A DNA stretch of 7,507 nucleotides from Clostridium sp. UBA4548 (GCF_002387895.1 NZ_DGLI01000010.1:1-7507); one strand, 5' to 3'; shown: positions 1 to 6,591, numbered from the stretch's first letter. Made by a program: numbers and translations. Notes: generated by a model not told the origin, from the letters alone.

Positions 1-876
1 GATATAATAGGATTAATAGATAAAGCAGGAACTCAAGTGGTAGCCTACAACTATGACAGTTGGGGTAAGATGACTCCATCTAAAGCAGAGATGGATGATG
101 CTAGCGATACGAATAAAAATGGAATTACTGGTACATTGAAGGATACTGTAGGAGTTAAGAACCCTTATAGATATAGAGGGTATAGGTATGATACCGAGAC
201 TGGATTATATTATTTACAAAGTAGATATTACAATCCAGAGTGGGGAAGATTTATAAATGGTGATGCGTTAGGTGGAGTAGTAGGAGAATTGTTAAGTCAT
301 AATATCTTTGCATACTGTTCTAATGACCCTATAAATATGAAAGATGATAGTGGCTTTCTGCATAGCCAAGCACTTGATAATTTTGGAGGGGGCGGTGGCG
401 GTGGTGCTGTAATCACTACAGGTGGGGCACTTCTAGAGTGTTTAAAAGGTTTATATTATGGTACTGTTGGAACAATAGGTGCTATTTTAGGAGCAGTTGT
501 TCCTAAAAATAAGACAAAAACAAGTTCGCCAGGCATAGCAATATCAGGTGCTTTAGATATACCAATGGAAAAGCGGAAAAGCGGAAGTTATTATCCAGCA
601 ACTATTGACAAGTCAGCTAATAATGTGATGGTTAATTTTAATACACCTATGAATTTTTCAGACGCTCAATTACATGTAAGAGGTGGGAATGATATATATA
701 CATTTGCACAACATAATGCTGAAAAATTGGCTTTGAAAACAGGTGGAATAAAAAAATGGGAAAATCATATAGATGGCCCTAAAAGTGGGCCAGGTGTGTA
801 TTTTAATCATTACCATGGTGTAGGAATTAATGAGCCAAGAGTTCACATTTTCTTTGACTTGCCAAAAATAAAATAA
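1..876 (+). CDS. RHS/WapA-type polymorphic toxin, C-terminal part (5' end outside window)
   Basis: The frame is open from base 1 (DIIGLIDKAGTQVVAYNYDS), so the protein begins upstream and only its last 291 residues are visible; the GTG at 37 is internal. Codons 1-118 are the end of an RHS/YD-repeat shell: GLIDKAG, YDSWGK, then NPYRYRGYRYDTETG, SRYYNPEWGRFING, and NDPINMKDDSG where most relatives have NPxNxxDPSG. Codons 128-135 are a glycine run, followed by a hydrophobic stretch (about 136-167) that might help membrane passage. The last ~100 residues are the variable tip. They contain LHVRGGNDIYTFAQHNAEKL and end in GPGVYFNHYHG...RVHIFF, a His-rich motif that could be the active site of a nuclease-like toxin; I cannot name the family. 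In known RHS systems the shell encloses the tip, which is released into a competitor cell. No small immunity gene follows directly; the next gene starts 230 bases on. Confidence 0.88.
   Translation, partial: DIIGLIDKAGTQVVAYNYDSWGKMTPSKAEMDDASDTNKNGITGTLKDTVGVKNPYRYRGYRYDTETGLYYLQSRYYNPEWGRFINGDALGGVVGELLSHNIFAYCSNDPINMKDDSGFLHSQALDNFGGGGGGGAVITTGGALLECLKGLYYGTVGTIGAILGAVVPKNKTKTSSPGIAISGALDIPMEKRKSGSYYPATIDKSANNVMVNFNTPMNFSDAQLHVRGGNDIYTFAQHNAEKLALKTGGIKKWENHIDGPKSGPGVYFNHYHGVGINEPRVHIFFDLPKIK
182..265 (+). repeat. RHS end-module repeat, copy 1 (84 bases)
   Basis: Reference copy of the block recurring at 2710-2793, 4079-4143 and 6656-6739. It starts ATAGGTATGATACCGAGAC and encodes the motif around RYDTETGLYYLQSRYYNPEWG. 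This copy is inside an intact gene. It differs from copy 4 at only 3 of 84 bases by eye. Confidence 0.9.
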
Positions 877-1090
877 TAAGATGATTAAACTATAATAAAT
901 AGGCAACATTATTTATTCACTATATATGGTATGAGAAAGGATTATGTTAACATCATATGTTGCTACTTGAATCATGAATTGTCAAGAACAACTAGTTTTT
1001 GTGGCATAACCATAAGATATCTTTCATTTAATTTAAAGAATTAGAATAGCCTATTTTCAGTAAGACTCTGTGTGTTAAATATGTTTTTGA
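877..1090. other. Spacer without a recognisable gene
   Basis: About 210 bases between the intact RHS tip and the 419-residue protein. I see no open frame of useful length. A short run after an AAAGG at about 937 reads MLTSYVAT and then stops. An immunity gene would be expected here, so the spacer may hold a decayed one, but nothing in the translation proves this. No convincing promoter was found; TTGTCA at 979-984 has no good -10 box at normal distance. Confidence 0.4.
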
Positions 1091-1099
1091 AAGGATGTG
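1091..1099 (+). promoter_or_regulatory. Ribosome binding site deciding a TTG start
   Basis: AAGGATGTG pairs with the 16S rRNA tail with one mismatch and sits 7 bases before TTG 1107. It contains the only nearby upstream ATG (1095), which therefore cannot use it. Confidence 0.6.
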
Positions 1100-1106
1100 T
1101 ATTATT

Positions 1107-2366
1107 TTGAATATTATGCATTTAAATTTAAGGAATACAGATGATGTTAGCTATATACCTATTTATAGATATGAGAATTACATTTATCTTATAAGAGAAA
1201 GCATGCAACAGTATGAGTTAGAAGGTCAAATAAGTGAGTATTGTACAATTTATGATGCTTTCTTAAAATATAATATAGAAAATCATACAATTGAATATAT
1301 TAAGATATCTAAAAATATTATTAACTATTTCTTTGATAAAATTTCTAAAGTTTTATATTATATTGCATTAGAGAGTCCATATAAGGTTAATTATGTGAGT
1401 TTTTATAGGTTAGATATTAAAATGAGTACTTATGAAAAACAATTTCAAATTGGATTCGAGGATTTTATTGAAAATAACTCTTTGATAAATATAAATGAAA
1501 CTGTAAAATCTCAAAATATTATATATCAAATCATGCCTTTTGTGTTAAGTGAAAGTTATATAGGTTATCAAATTGATAAGATTAACGTATTTAAAGGTCA
1601 CTATAGTCATTTTCATGAAAATAATAAGTTTGATTTATACTTATATGATATTAATGAAAGCAAAAGATACCCAATAGTCGATAAAGCATTCTCTAATAAA
1701 GGTTTTCAACAAATTGTTTCACATGATGTTCATGGTAATGGCTATATCATTCTATATTCTGCATTATATAATGAAGTTGATAAATACGAGTATTTGTATA
1801 ATTGTGATATAGATGCCAGTGCTGTTAGAGGTTGTGTAGACGGTATTTATATTCTTCCAGTAAACAATTTTACAAGTGAAGTAAAATGTAACTTAAAAAA
1901 CATTTCTTATAAAATTGTTCAAGAGATAGGTAAAGATGGAGCGATACAGCTTATTAGTGTAAGTGATGCTAAAATATATTATAAGGTAAGTTATTTTGAT
2001 AAAGGTTATTCGGAACTGATTATGTACGATATTGTTACATATAAGTATCACAAAATAAAACTATCTTATTTAAGTAATATTTTATGGATTTCCTCAAGTG
2101 GAGATGCAGTTTATATTTATGACACTAAACTAAATAGTACTATTGAGTTTAGTGGCTATGAATGGGAACATAGAAGAACAATAAATGTGAATGGCAAAAT
2201 TATAGGTGTTTATCAGTCACAATATTTAATTACTGAAGATGCTAAAATAGATAATGATGAACTGATATATTATACTAATATATATAATTTAAAAGCATTA
2301 GAATTAATTAACATAATTCAAGGGCAACCATTCCTTATACAAGAAGATAGTCTAATAATAATATGA
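1107..2366 (+). CDS. Unrecognised 419-residue protein, possibly beta-propeller-like; candidate immunity
   Basis: I do not recognise the family. The start is placed at TTG 1107 because AAGGATGTG (1091-1099) matches the ideal AAGGAGGTG at 8 of 9 bases and lies 7 bases upstream; the ATG at 1095 is inside that site. There is no signal peptide and no clear membrane helix. The protein is rich in Tyr, Ile, Asn and Asp, with many short alternating hydrophobic/polar stretches separated by turns, such as GNGYIILYSALYNE, AKIYYKVSYFDKGYSELIMY and GDAVYIYDTKLN. This suggests repeated beta strands, as in propeller or WD-like proteins, but no exact repeat was confirmed. It follows the intact RHS tip by 230 bases. 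It could be the immunity partner of that tip, although at 419 residues it is far larger than most immunity proteins, or an unrelated cargo gene. A weak hairpin follows at 2411-2440. Confidence 0.75.
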   Translation: MNIMHLNLRNTDDVSYIPIYRYENYIYLIRESMQQYELEGQISEYCTIYDAFLKYNIENHTIEYIKISKNIINYFFDKISKVLYYIALESPYKVNYVSFYRLDIKMSTYEKQFQIGFEDFIENNSLININETVKSQNIIYQIMPFVLSESYIGYQIDKINVFKGHYSHFHENNKFDLYLYDINESKRYPIVDKAFSNKGFQQIVSHDVHGNGYIILYSALYNEVDKYEYLYNCDIDASAVRGCVDGIYILPVNNFTSEVKCNLKNISYKIVQEIGKDGAIQLISVSDAKIYYKVSYFDKGYSELIMYDIVTYKYHKIKLSYLSNILWISSSGDAVYIYDTKLNSTIEFSGYEWEHRRTINVNGKIIGVYQSQYLITEDAKIDNDELIYYTNIYNLKALELINIIQGQPFLIQEDSLIII

Positions 2367-2410
2367 TTAAACCGCAATATTGACTTAAGTCCAGTATTCA
2401 ATTAATACGT

Positions 2411-2440
2411 TCAGCTTAAAACCTACTAAAGCTGAGTTTT
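2411..2440 (+). terminator. Weak hairpin after the 419-residue protein
   Basis: TCAGCTT (2411-2417) and AAGCTGA (2429-2435) form a 7-bp stem with an 11-base loop, followed by GTTTT. It lies about 45 bases past the stop codon, in the right place for a terminator, but the stem is short and the T run brief. Confidence 0.4.
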
Positions 2441-2654
2441 AAAATATATATTATAGCATCATGTTTCAAATCTAACTAAGTTATTACGAAATTCTTTTTC
2501 AAATAGGTATATTTAGGATACTAAAACAATCATAATATAAAATTTTAAGAAACTTTTAGAAATCTGTAGCAATTGATTTTTCCTACGAGGCATTTTACAG
2601 ATATATTGTTAAATGGTTTCCTAAATAAATTTTAAGCTGTACTCAAGAAATTTT
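2441..2654. other. Relic spacer with a possible gene tail
   Basis: There is no complete gene. One short frame (2566-2628) reads SVAIDFSYEAFYRYIVKWFPK up to a TAA and lies 27 bases before a strong terminator. This could be the last codons of a lost gene, but it is too short to be sure. Confidence 0.3.
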
Positions 2655-2685
2655 TTCCACCATGTTATTGTGGTGGAATTTTTCT
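2655..2685 (+). terminator. Intrinsic terminator
   Basis: TTCCACCA (2655-2662) pairs perfectly with TGGTGGAA (2671-2678) across an 8-base loop, followed by a T-rich run. This is a strong rho-independent terminator on the plus strand. No intact gene ends just before it, so it is probably left over from a deleted gene. It would shield the broken RHS copy 2 from upstream transcription. Confidence 0.75.
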
Positions 2686-2705
2686 TTCTATAAATGTAAA
2701 ATTAA

Positions 2706-2943
2706 GGGTATAGGTATGATACCGAGACAGGATTATATTATCTAGAATCAAGATACTATAACCCAGAGTGGGGAAGCTTTATAAATGCTGATGCTATAAC
2801 TGGAGTTCAGGGTGAGTTATTATCTCATAATATGCTTGTGTAATGTAAGAATAATCCTGCCAATAGAAAGGATGATTAAGATTTTTATACACTCAAGCTT
2901 ATGAAAAGGGAATGGCTCCAGAATACGAAGTGTTGGATTGTGA
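2706..2943 (+). pseudogene. RHS end copy 2 with a decayed tip
   Basis: The homology begins abruptly at GGGTATAGG directly after an in-frame TAA, so no upstream shell and no start codon exist. It reads GYRYDTETGLYYLESRYYN, PEWGSFINADAITGVQGELL, SHNMLV and then TAA where copy 1 has FAYC. The frame continues CKNNPANRKDD with a second TAA. A short frame behind it (YTQAYEKGMAPEYEVLDCDI, ending about 2953) may be the last trace of its tip. It cannot make an RHS protein. The next gene (3004) starts about 50 bases later and may be its former immunity or cargo gene. Confidence 0.85.
2710..2793 (+). repeat. RHS end-module repeat, copy 2
   Basis: Same 84-base block as 182-265 without gaps, but more diverged (roughly ten differences by eye, mostly synonymous or conservative). 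Its left limit is nearly the same as that of copy 4. Confidence 0.85.
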
Positions 2944-3003
2944 TATTAAATAGGATTAATATAAAAACAAACTATAATTATTTATGGATTTGGGGTAGGG
3001 ATT

Positions 3004-3537
3004 ATGAAAAAAGTACCATTTAAAAACATTATGGAGGAATATGTTAATAAGTTTGATTTCGATCGAATTATTAATTTAGCAGTATTAATTTTATTCTCAA
3101 GTTTTATTATGTATCGTGTTTATGGAGGAACTTTTAGCTATACAGCAACATCTTTAACTTTTGTGATAGTTTCTGTAGTAATGAAAGTGTTTAGCAAAAA
3201 ATATAAATCAAGTAAAATAATTAATTATACAGGATTGATATTAATATTTACTGGAGTTGCGATTATAATAACTGTATTTTTATTTCGACCTCAATACACA
3301 CTAAAAGGTGCTCGTGAGATTGTAATAAAAGATGCTAAATCGAGGACAACAAATACAATTGAGATTAATCAGTCATATAAACAAAAAAAACAAGTGAATA
3401 TAAATTACTTTGTCAAATATGACTATGTGATTAGAATAGAATATAATGAAAAGTGTTATGAGTGGGTATTTGATCCGATATCAGGACGATATTCTGTAAG
3501 AACGTTCGATCTTACACCTATTCAATTGGTTCATTAA
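3004..3537 (+). CDS. Membrane protein with three helices and a C-terminal PepSY-like domain
   Basis: A 177-residue protein with a good ribosome site (TAGGG just upstream of the ATG). Three hydrophobic helices are visible at about residues 22-40, 47-63 and 73-94. A soluble tail (about 97-165) follows, reading YTLKGAREIVIKDAKS and later YVIRIEYNEKCYEWVFDPIS. A helix followed by strands ending in an aromatic-rich W-x-F-D-P-x-S-G-x-Y segment resembles PepSY-type domains, but this is a guess from pattern. It lies behind a broken RHS end, the usual place of an immunity gene, and membrane immunity proteins are common in such loci. The last ~5 codons overlap a RadC fragment in another frame (3522-3686), so the native C-terminus may have been replaced at that junction. 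Confidence 0.7.
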   Translation: MKKVPFKNIMEEYVNKFDFDRIINLAVLILFSSFIMYRVYGGTFSYTATSLTFVIVSVVMKVFSKKYKSSKIINYTGLILIFTGVAIIITVFLFRPQYTLKGAREIVIKDAKSRTTNTIEINQSYKQKKQVNINYFVKYDYVIRIEYNEKCYEWVFDPISGRYSVRTFDLTPIQLVH

Positions 3538-3686
3538 ATAGCTCTATAGTTCATCCAAGAGAAGTTTTTAAAGTAGCTATTTACGGAAATTCAGCATCAG
3601 TAATTCTATTTCATAATCATCCATCAGGAGATGTTACACCATCAACAGAGGATATTAATGTAACTAATAGGTTAAAAGAAGTATGA
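3522..3686 (+). pseudogene. radC: RadC-type JAMM/MPN domain fragment
   Basis: The frame reads SIGSLNSSIVHPREVFKVAI, then YGNSASVILFHNHPSGD, then VTPSTEDINVTNRLKEV and TGA. This is the core of the RadC (DUF2466) family. The metal-binding signature H-x-H-x7-S-x2-D is complete (HNHPSGDVTPSTED). The N-terminal half of RadC, including the helix-hairpin-helix region, is absent, as is the usual end after RLKE. There is no start codon or ribosome site, and its first codons overlap the end of the preceding membrane-protein gene in another frame. It is a remnant of about 54 codons, brought in by recombination or left after a deletion. RadC-like genes often ride on mobile islands. The terminator at 3686-3714 starts at its stop codon. 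Confidence 0.85.
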
Positions 3687-3714
3687 AAGAGCAGAGATTA
3701 TCTGTTCTTTTTTT
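3686..3714 (+). terminator. Intrinsic terminator after the RadC fragment
   Basis: AAAGAGCAGA (3686-3695) and TCTGTTCTTT (3701-3710) pair over 10 bp with one G-T wobble and a 5-base loop GATTA. The 3' arm runs into TTTTTTT. Confidence 0.75.
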
Positions 3715-3891
3715 ATTTAGCTTTAATTCAAATTTTTATTGAAAGTACTCTCACCATAGCCTTGTGCTTGCTGGCTGTTGAAGTTTATGTAAAAATTACA
3801 AGTGGATACTATTTTTAAAAAGAGCGTGTGAATGCATTAGTTAGTCTTCAAAAAAAAGAGCATATTTATACTGCTAATGATAATGGAGAAC
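3715..3891. other. Spacer with short unassigned open stretches
   Basis: No complete gene. A plus-strand frame (3819-3923) contains VNALVSLQKKEHIYTANDNG and runs into RHS copy 3 in another frame. On the minus strand, about 3725-3846, a short frame ends with INFNSQQAQGYGESTFNKNL. Either might be a gene relic from the event that joined the RadC fragment to RHS copy 3; neither is recognised. Confidence 0.3.
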
Positions 3892-4736
3892 TCATACTTC
3901 TATGTAAGAAATGCCCAAGGTGATATAATTGGATTAATAGATAAAGCAGGAACTCAAGTTGTATCTTAAACCTATGATTCTTGGGGTAAGTTAATATTTA
4001 TAAAGGATGCTGCTGGTGCGGATATAACAAACAATACAACCCATGTAGGATATAAGAACCCTTATAGATATAGAGGATACAGATATGATACCGAGACTGG
4101 TCTTTATTATCTGCAGAGTAAGGAAGGTTTATAAATGCGGATGCACTAGATGGACAAGTAGGAGAATTATTATCGCATAATATATTCACATATTGCTATA
4201 AGGAGCCCTTTAACCTAAAGGATGATACGGGGGTTGCCGCTACCCAAGCACAAGATGGCGGTGGGGTAAGTGACAGAAATACAGGAAATCAAACAGTAGG
4301 TGGCGCTATAAGTAGCAATAAGAGTATCTGGGGAAGGGTTAAGGAAACTGTTAATTATGGATCTGCGCGTTTAAAGAAGGGTCTTCAGTCTGGAGCTAAG
4401 TCAGTGCCAAATTCAAATGGTAAAAACGGTGGAATATTGCACCAAACAACAATTAGTAATATCAAGCCTACGAACACAAATGGCAGAATGTAAACCTAGT
4501 TTAGATACAATACTCCAAATGGAACAAAATCATATAGATATGCAGATAAAGTTGAAATTGTAGATGGAGAAGTAATTAAAATATACCAGTGTGACAAGTT
4601 AAGCAAAAATGGAATTTCGATAACTCGTGAAGCAAAAGCAATAGAAGATATTACGAATTCACCAGATTATAATGAAGCACCAATTTATTTTATGCCATAT
4701 AATTCAGGGATTAGTCCAGTTATATATGAACCATAG
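3892..4736 (+). pseudogene. RHS end copy 3 with a restriction-endonuclease-like toxin tip, inactivated
   Basis: This is the longest silent copy. It reads SYFYVRNAQGDIIGLIDKAG, then TQVVS and a TAA (3967-3969) where copy 1 has a Tyr codon. The shell continues YDSWGKL and YKNPYRYRGYRYDTETG, then shifts frame at 4114-4127 through a 19-bp deletion. In the new frame RFINADALDGQVGELLSHNI, KDDTGVAATQAQDGGG and a linker follow, stopped by TAA and TAG at 4491-4499. The same frame then carries FRYNTPNGTKSYRYADKVEI, VDGEVIKIYQCDK, NGISITREAKAIEDI and IYFMPYNSGI to a TAG at 4734. The pattern RYADxV...IYQxxK...RExxAIxDI resembles PD-(D/E)xK restriction-endonuclease-fold toxins seen at RHS tips. With four lesions the whole reading frame is dead, but the tip itself is nearly intact and could be reactivated by recombination. 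The likely immunity gene follows after 19 bases. Confidence 0.85.
4079..4143 (+). repeat. RHS end-module repeat, copy 3, 19 bases short
   Basis: Corresponds to 182-265 but is 65 bases long. The missing part lies between two CAGAGT motifs that are present in full-length copies (as AAAGT in copy 1 for the first one); one CAGAGT remains at 4114-4119. Confidence 0.85.
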
Positions 4737-4755
4737 CATGAAAGGGGTGGAAACT

Positions 4756-5259
4756 TTGGGAAATCAAGTAAGTTTTTATATAGAAAAAGAGTTAGAAGAA
4801 AAGTTTATTCAGCAGGTTTTTAAGCAAGGATTTATAATTCTTGCTGAGGATTTAGAAAGTAAAAAATTAGTTACTTTCAATGAGTTAAGAGAAGTAACCC
4901 CAAAAATTCATATTTTATATCTATATAAGGAAGAGTTTGGGAAGATAGTAACTGATGAGGAATTTGAGTATAGATTAGATTATTTAAGAAGCCCAGTAAT
5001 AGAATTTACTAGAACCTTGGTCAAACATGAAAAAAAAACAATAACAAGAGGAAGGTTATGGGTAGAACCTAAATATTATGATGATAATGGCATTATAGTC
5101 AATAAAGATTTAAAAGTAACTAAAGAGTTTAATTCATTGGTAAAATGGATGAAAAGGAATGTAGAATTACAAGATGTAATAAAAGGGGATTATATTGTTA
5201 AAGAATATATTACTGACAACATAAAGGTTGTAGCAAATAATGGGTTTAAGTTAATGTAA
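4756..5259 (+). CDS. Candidate immunity protein for the copy 3 toxin tip
   Basis: A 167-residue soluble protein. TTG 4756 is the preferred start because AAAGGGGTGG (4741-4750) is the only good ribosome site and lies 5 bases upstream; the ATGs at 4672 and 4738 have none, and 4672 would overlap the toxin tip by 65 bases. The protein begins MGNQVSFYIEKELEEKFIQQ and has no signal peptide or membrane helix. It is charged, with a C-terminal half containing VIEFTRTLVK, RGRLWVEPKYYDDNG, LVKWMKRNV and VKEYITDNIKV, which look like conserved blocks. I have no family name. The position directly behind a toxin tip, on the same strand and with a 19-base gap, is the standard toxin-immunity order. The toxin frame is broken while this gene is open, as expected for an immunity gene kept for protection against relatives. 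Confidence 0.75.
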   Translation: MGNQVSFYIEKELEEKFIQQVFKQGFIILAEDLESKKLVTFNELREVTPKIHILYLYKEEFGKIVTDEEFEYRLDYLRSPVIEFTRTLVKHEKKTITRGRLWVEPKYYDDNGIIVNKDLKVTKEFNSLVKWMKRNVELQDVIKGDYIVKEYITDNIKVVANNGFKLM

Positions 5260-5563
5260 CATTATATTTAACAATATAAAAAATACGCAATACATTACTT
5301 AGTGGTTACTTTAGTTTAATACTCTTTAGGTTTGATTAAATACTGTTTATTATTTTAAACGTATATTAAAATCAAATTAATAATAAAAATGTTATTAGAT
5401 TCTTACCAGTATATACAATGAGGAAGAGAAAAACGAAGTGAGAGAAACTAGTATTTCTCGTAATGTATAATGCTAGTAGGTGCTATAGGATTTGAGTTAT
5501 GCGTTGGTCAAGGTATACTATAGATAAAGTTTCAAATGGAATAAAAGGCAAATATTATGGGAG
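5260..5563. other. AT-rich spacer with an inverted repeat and a possible toxin relic
   Basis: Roughly 300 bases without a complete gene. It holds the imperfect inverted repeat at 5331-5376, a small hairpin (GAGAAA 5442-5447 with TTTCTC 5454-5459), and a short frame at 5499-5567 reading MRWSRYTIDKVSNGIKGKYY that ends with TGA just before the next gene. That frame could be the tail of a lost toxin. Confidence 0.4.
5331..5376. repeat. Imperfect AT-rich inverted repeat
   Basis: TTTGATT (5331-5337) pairs with AATCAAA (5370-5376), and the inner part GTTTA...TAAAC also pairs, giving a long imperfect hairpin. It lies about 70 bases after the immunity gene and may terminate its transcript. There is no clean T run. 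Confidence 0.35.
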
Positions 5564-5572
5564 ATGATGAAT

Positions 5573-5893
5573 GTGAAGAAAATCATGCCAATTTTAGGGG
5601 CTATTTTAGTCTTAATTACTATAATATTTACTAGATATGTTGTCTTTAAACTTGGAGAAGGCTCTAGATTAATAATTATAACATTTGCTTTAATTGTTTC
5701 AGTTGTTGGGTTTGTAGGAATAGTATACACAAAGAATTATTTAGCTATATTAGGAGCTCTTATGATGATTTTACCTCTAGTTGTGATGTCGATAGGAATA
5801 TATATTAATAATATATATATTTCTGCTATAGGATTATTATTAATTTTTATACTAATACCCATGATGATAAAAGTTACTAAAGTGAAAAAGTAA
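5573..5893 (+). CDS. Small four-helix membrane protein, possible orphan immunity protein
   Basis: A protein of 106 residues, almost entirely hydrophobic. Helices are visible at about 4-21, 32-50, 54-76 and 80-98, with a basic end (KVTKVKK). GTG 5573 is preferred because GGGAG (5559-5563) lies 9 bases upstream; the ATGs at 5564 and 5567 are too close to it, though translation from them would add only two or three residues. A short frame upstream (5499-5567) ends at TGA overlapping ATG 5564 as ATGA, the arrangement of coupled genes. If that frame is the tail of a lost toxin, this would be its immunity gene. I do not recognise the family. Confidence 0.65.
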   Translation: MKKIMPILGAILVLITIIFTRYVVFKLGEGSRLIIITFALIVSVVGFVGIVYTKNYLAILGALMMILPLVVMSIGIYINNIYISAIGLLLIFILIPMMIKVTKVKK

Positions 5894-5977
5894 ATGCTAG
5901 TATAAATAACCATAGAATACTAAACTAAATTTTAAGTATGAATTATAAATAACTTACTATAAGAACAATTAGTTGTT

Positions 5978-6235
5978 ATGTATCAAATGGTGGCTTTCTA
6001 TAAGGGAAAAACATCTAATAAAATCCCGGGTTCAGATGAATATGACTTACTTGTTTTTCTTGTTAGTAGTTCAGCAAAGTTTGGGAGCAAGTATTTTTGT
6101 AAAATCTTAAAGTATGCAGGTACAGGGGTTTTAGCAGAAGTGGCATTTTGGGGTAGCGGTGCATATGGCGGATTAAAATATATGTCCGAACACAGCGGTT
6201 TATCGGGTGAAGAAATTATTTTTATTCAATATTAA
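5978..6235 (+). CDS. Small unrecognised protein with a Gly-rich hydrophobic C-terminus, possibly a toxin remnant
   Basis: Eighty-five residues from ATG 5978. No ribosome site precedes this ATG and the frame is closed by TAA a few codons upstream, so the 5' end may be lost. Residues 22-50 are mildly hydrophobic (LLVFLVSSSAKFGSKYFCKI), and 46-68 read YAGTGVLAEVAFWGSGAYGG. The GxG, GSG and GG clusters resemble small membrane-active peptides or RHS tip ends, without a family match. A membrane protein with a good ribosome site starts 17 bases after its stop, which is the toxin-immunity order. It may be the stub of an RHS tip, a bacteriocin-like peptide, or simply non-functional. Confidence 0.4.
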   Translation: MYQMVAFYKGKTSNKIPGSDEYDLLVFLVSSSAKFGSKYFCKILKYAGTGVLAEVAFWGSGAYGGLKYMSEHSGLSGEEIIFIQY

Positions 6236-6252
6236 CTAATTTGGGGTGATTT

Positions 6253-6525
6253 ATGGATAGCGTTATGTTTATATTAGATACTATTGTTTTCTTATGCATT
6301 ATCATACAAATGTATGACAAGATTGCTGAAAAGTTAAAGATTCATACTGTGCCACTGGTAATTTTCAAAACATTAGTATATATTTTTTTGATAATAAAAT
6401 TTGGTGCAGTGATAGTTTGGATAATATTTCATGCGGATATTTCACCTATAATTTCAAAGTATTGGATTGTCTATCCATTTGTTTCAATTTTAGTCATATT
6501 AGATTTATTTGAAAAAAAGCGCTAA
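6253..6525 (+). CDS. Small three-helix membrane protein, candidate immunity protein
   Basis: Ninety residues with a clear ribosome site (GGGGTGA, 6242-6248) 4 bases before ATG 6253. Hydrophobic helices are visible at about 4-20, 35-59 and 69-86, and the protein ends in a basic FEKKR. It sits 17 bases behind the Gly-rich ORF at 5978-6235 and before RHS copy 4. Small integral membrane proteins in this place are often immunity proteins against pore-forming or membrane-targeting toxins. No family is recognised, so the role rests on context only. Confidence 0.65.
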   Translation: MDSVMFILDTIVFLCIIIQMYDKIAEKLKIHTVPLVIFKTLVYIFLIIKFGAVIVWIIFHADISPIISKYWIVYPFVSILVILDLFEKKR

Positions 6526-6562
6526 TGATAATACTTGTAGAAACAATTATCGAAATATAAAA

Positions 6563-6591
6563 AAAGTTTTAATTATTTTAAATAATACTTT
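6563..6591. repeat. AT-only hairpin between the membrane protein and RHS copy 4
   Basis: ATTATTT (6572-6578) pairs with AAATAAT (6580-6586), and outside it AAAGT (6563-6567) pairs with ACTTT (6587-6591). It could be a weak terminator of the preceding gene, but AT-only palindromes occur by chance in such DNA. Confidence 0.3.

Noticed and set aside
670..909. Open frame of 79 codons on the minus strand
   Set aside because: It lies opposite the intact RHS tip, has no ribosome site and no family-like content; it is a shadow of the real gene.
979..1010. TTGTCA as a -35 box for the 1107 gene
   Set aside because: The nearest -10-like sequence (CATAAC, 1005-1010) is about 20 bases away and poor.
3725..3846. 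Minus-strand stretch ending INFNSQQAQGYGESTFNKNL as the tail of a transposase
   Set aside because: The wording looks protein-like but it is under 40 codons, has no start, and I cannot link it to a transposase family or find terminal repeats.
3998..4189. Minus-strand frame of 63 codons
   Set aside because: It lies opposite the RHS end module of copy 3 and has no independent support.
5518..5730. Minus-strand frame of 70 codons
   Set aside because: It is antisense to the four-helix membrane protein, and its composition mirrors that gene.
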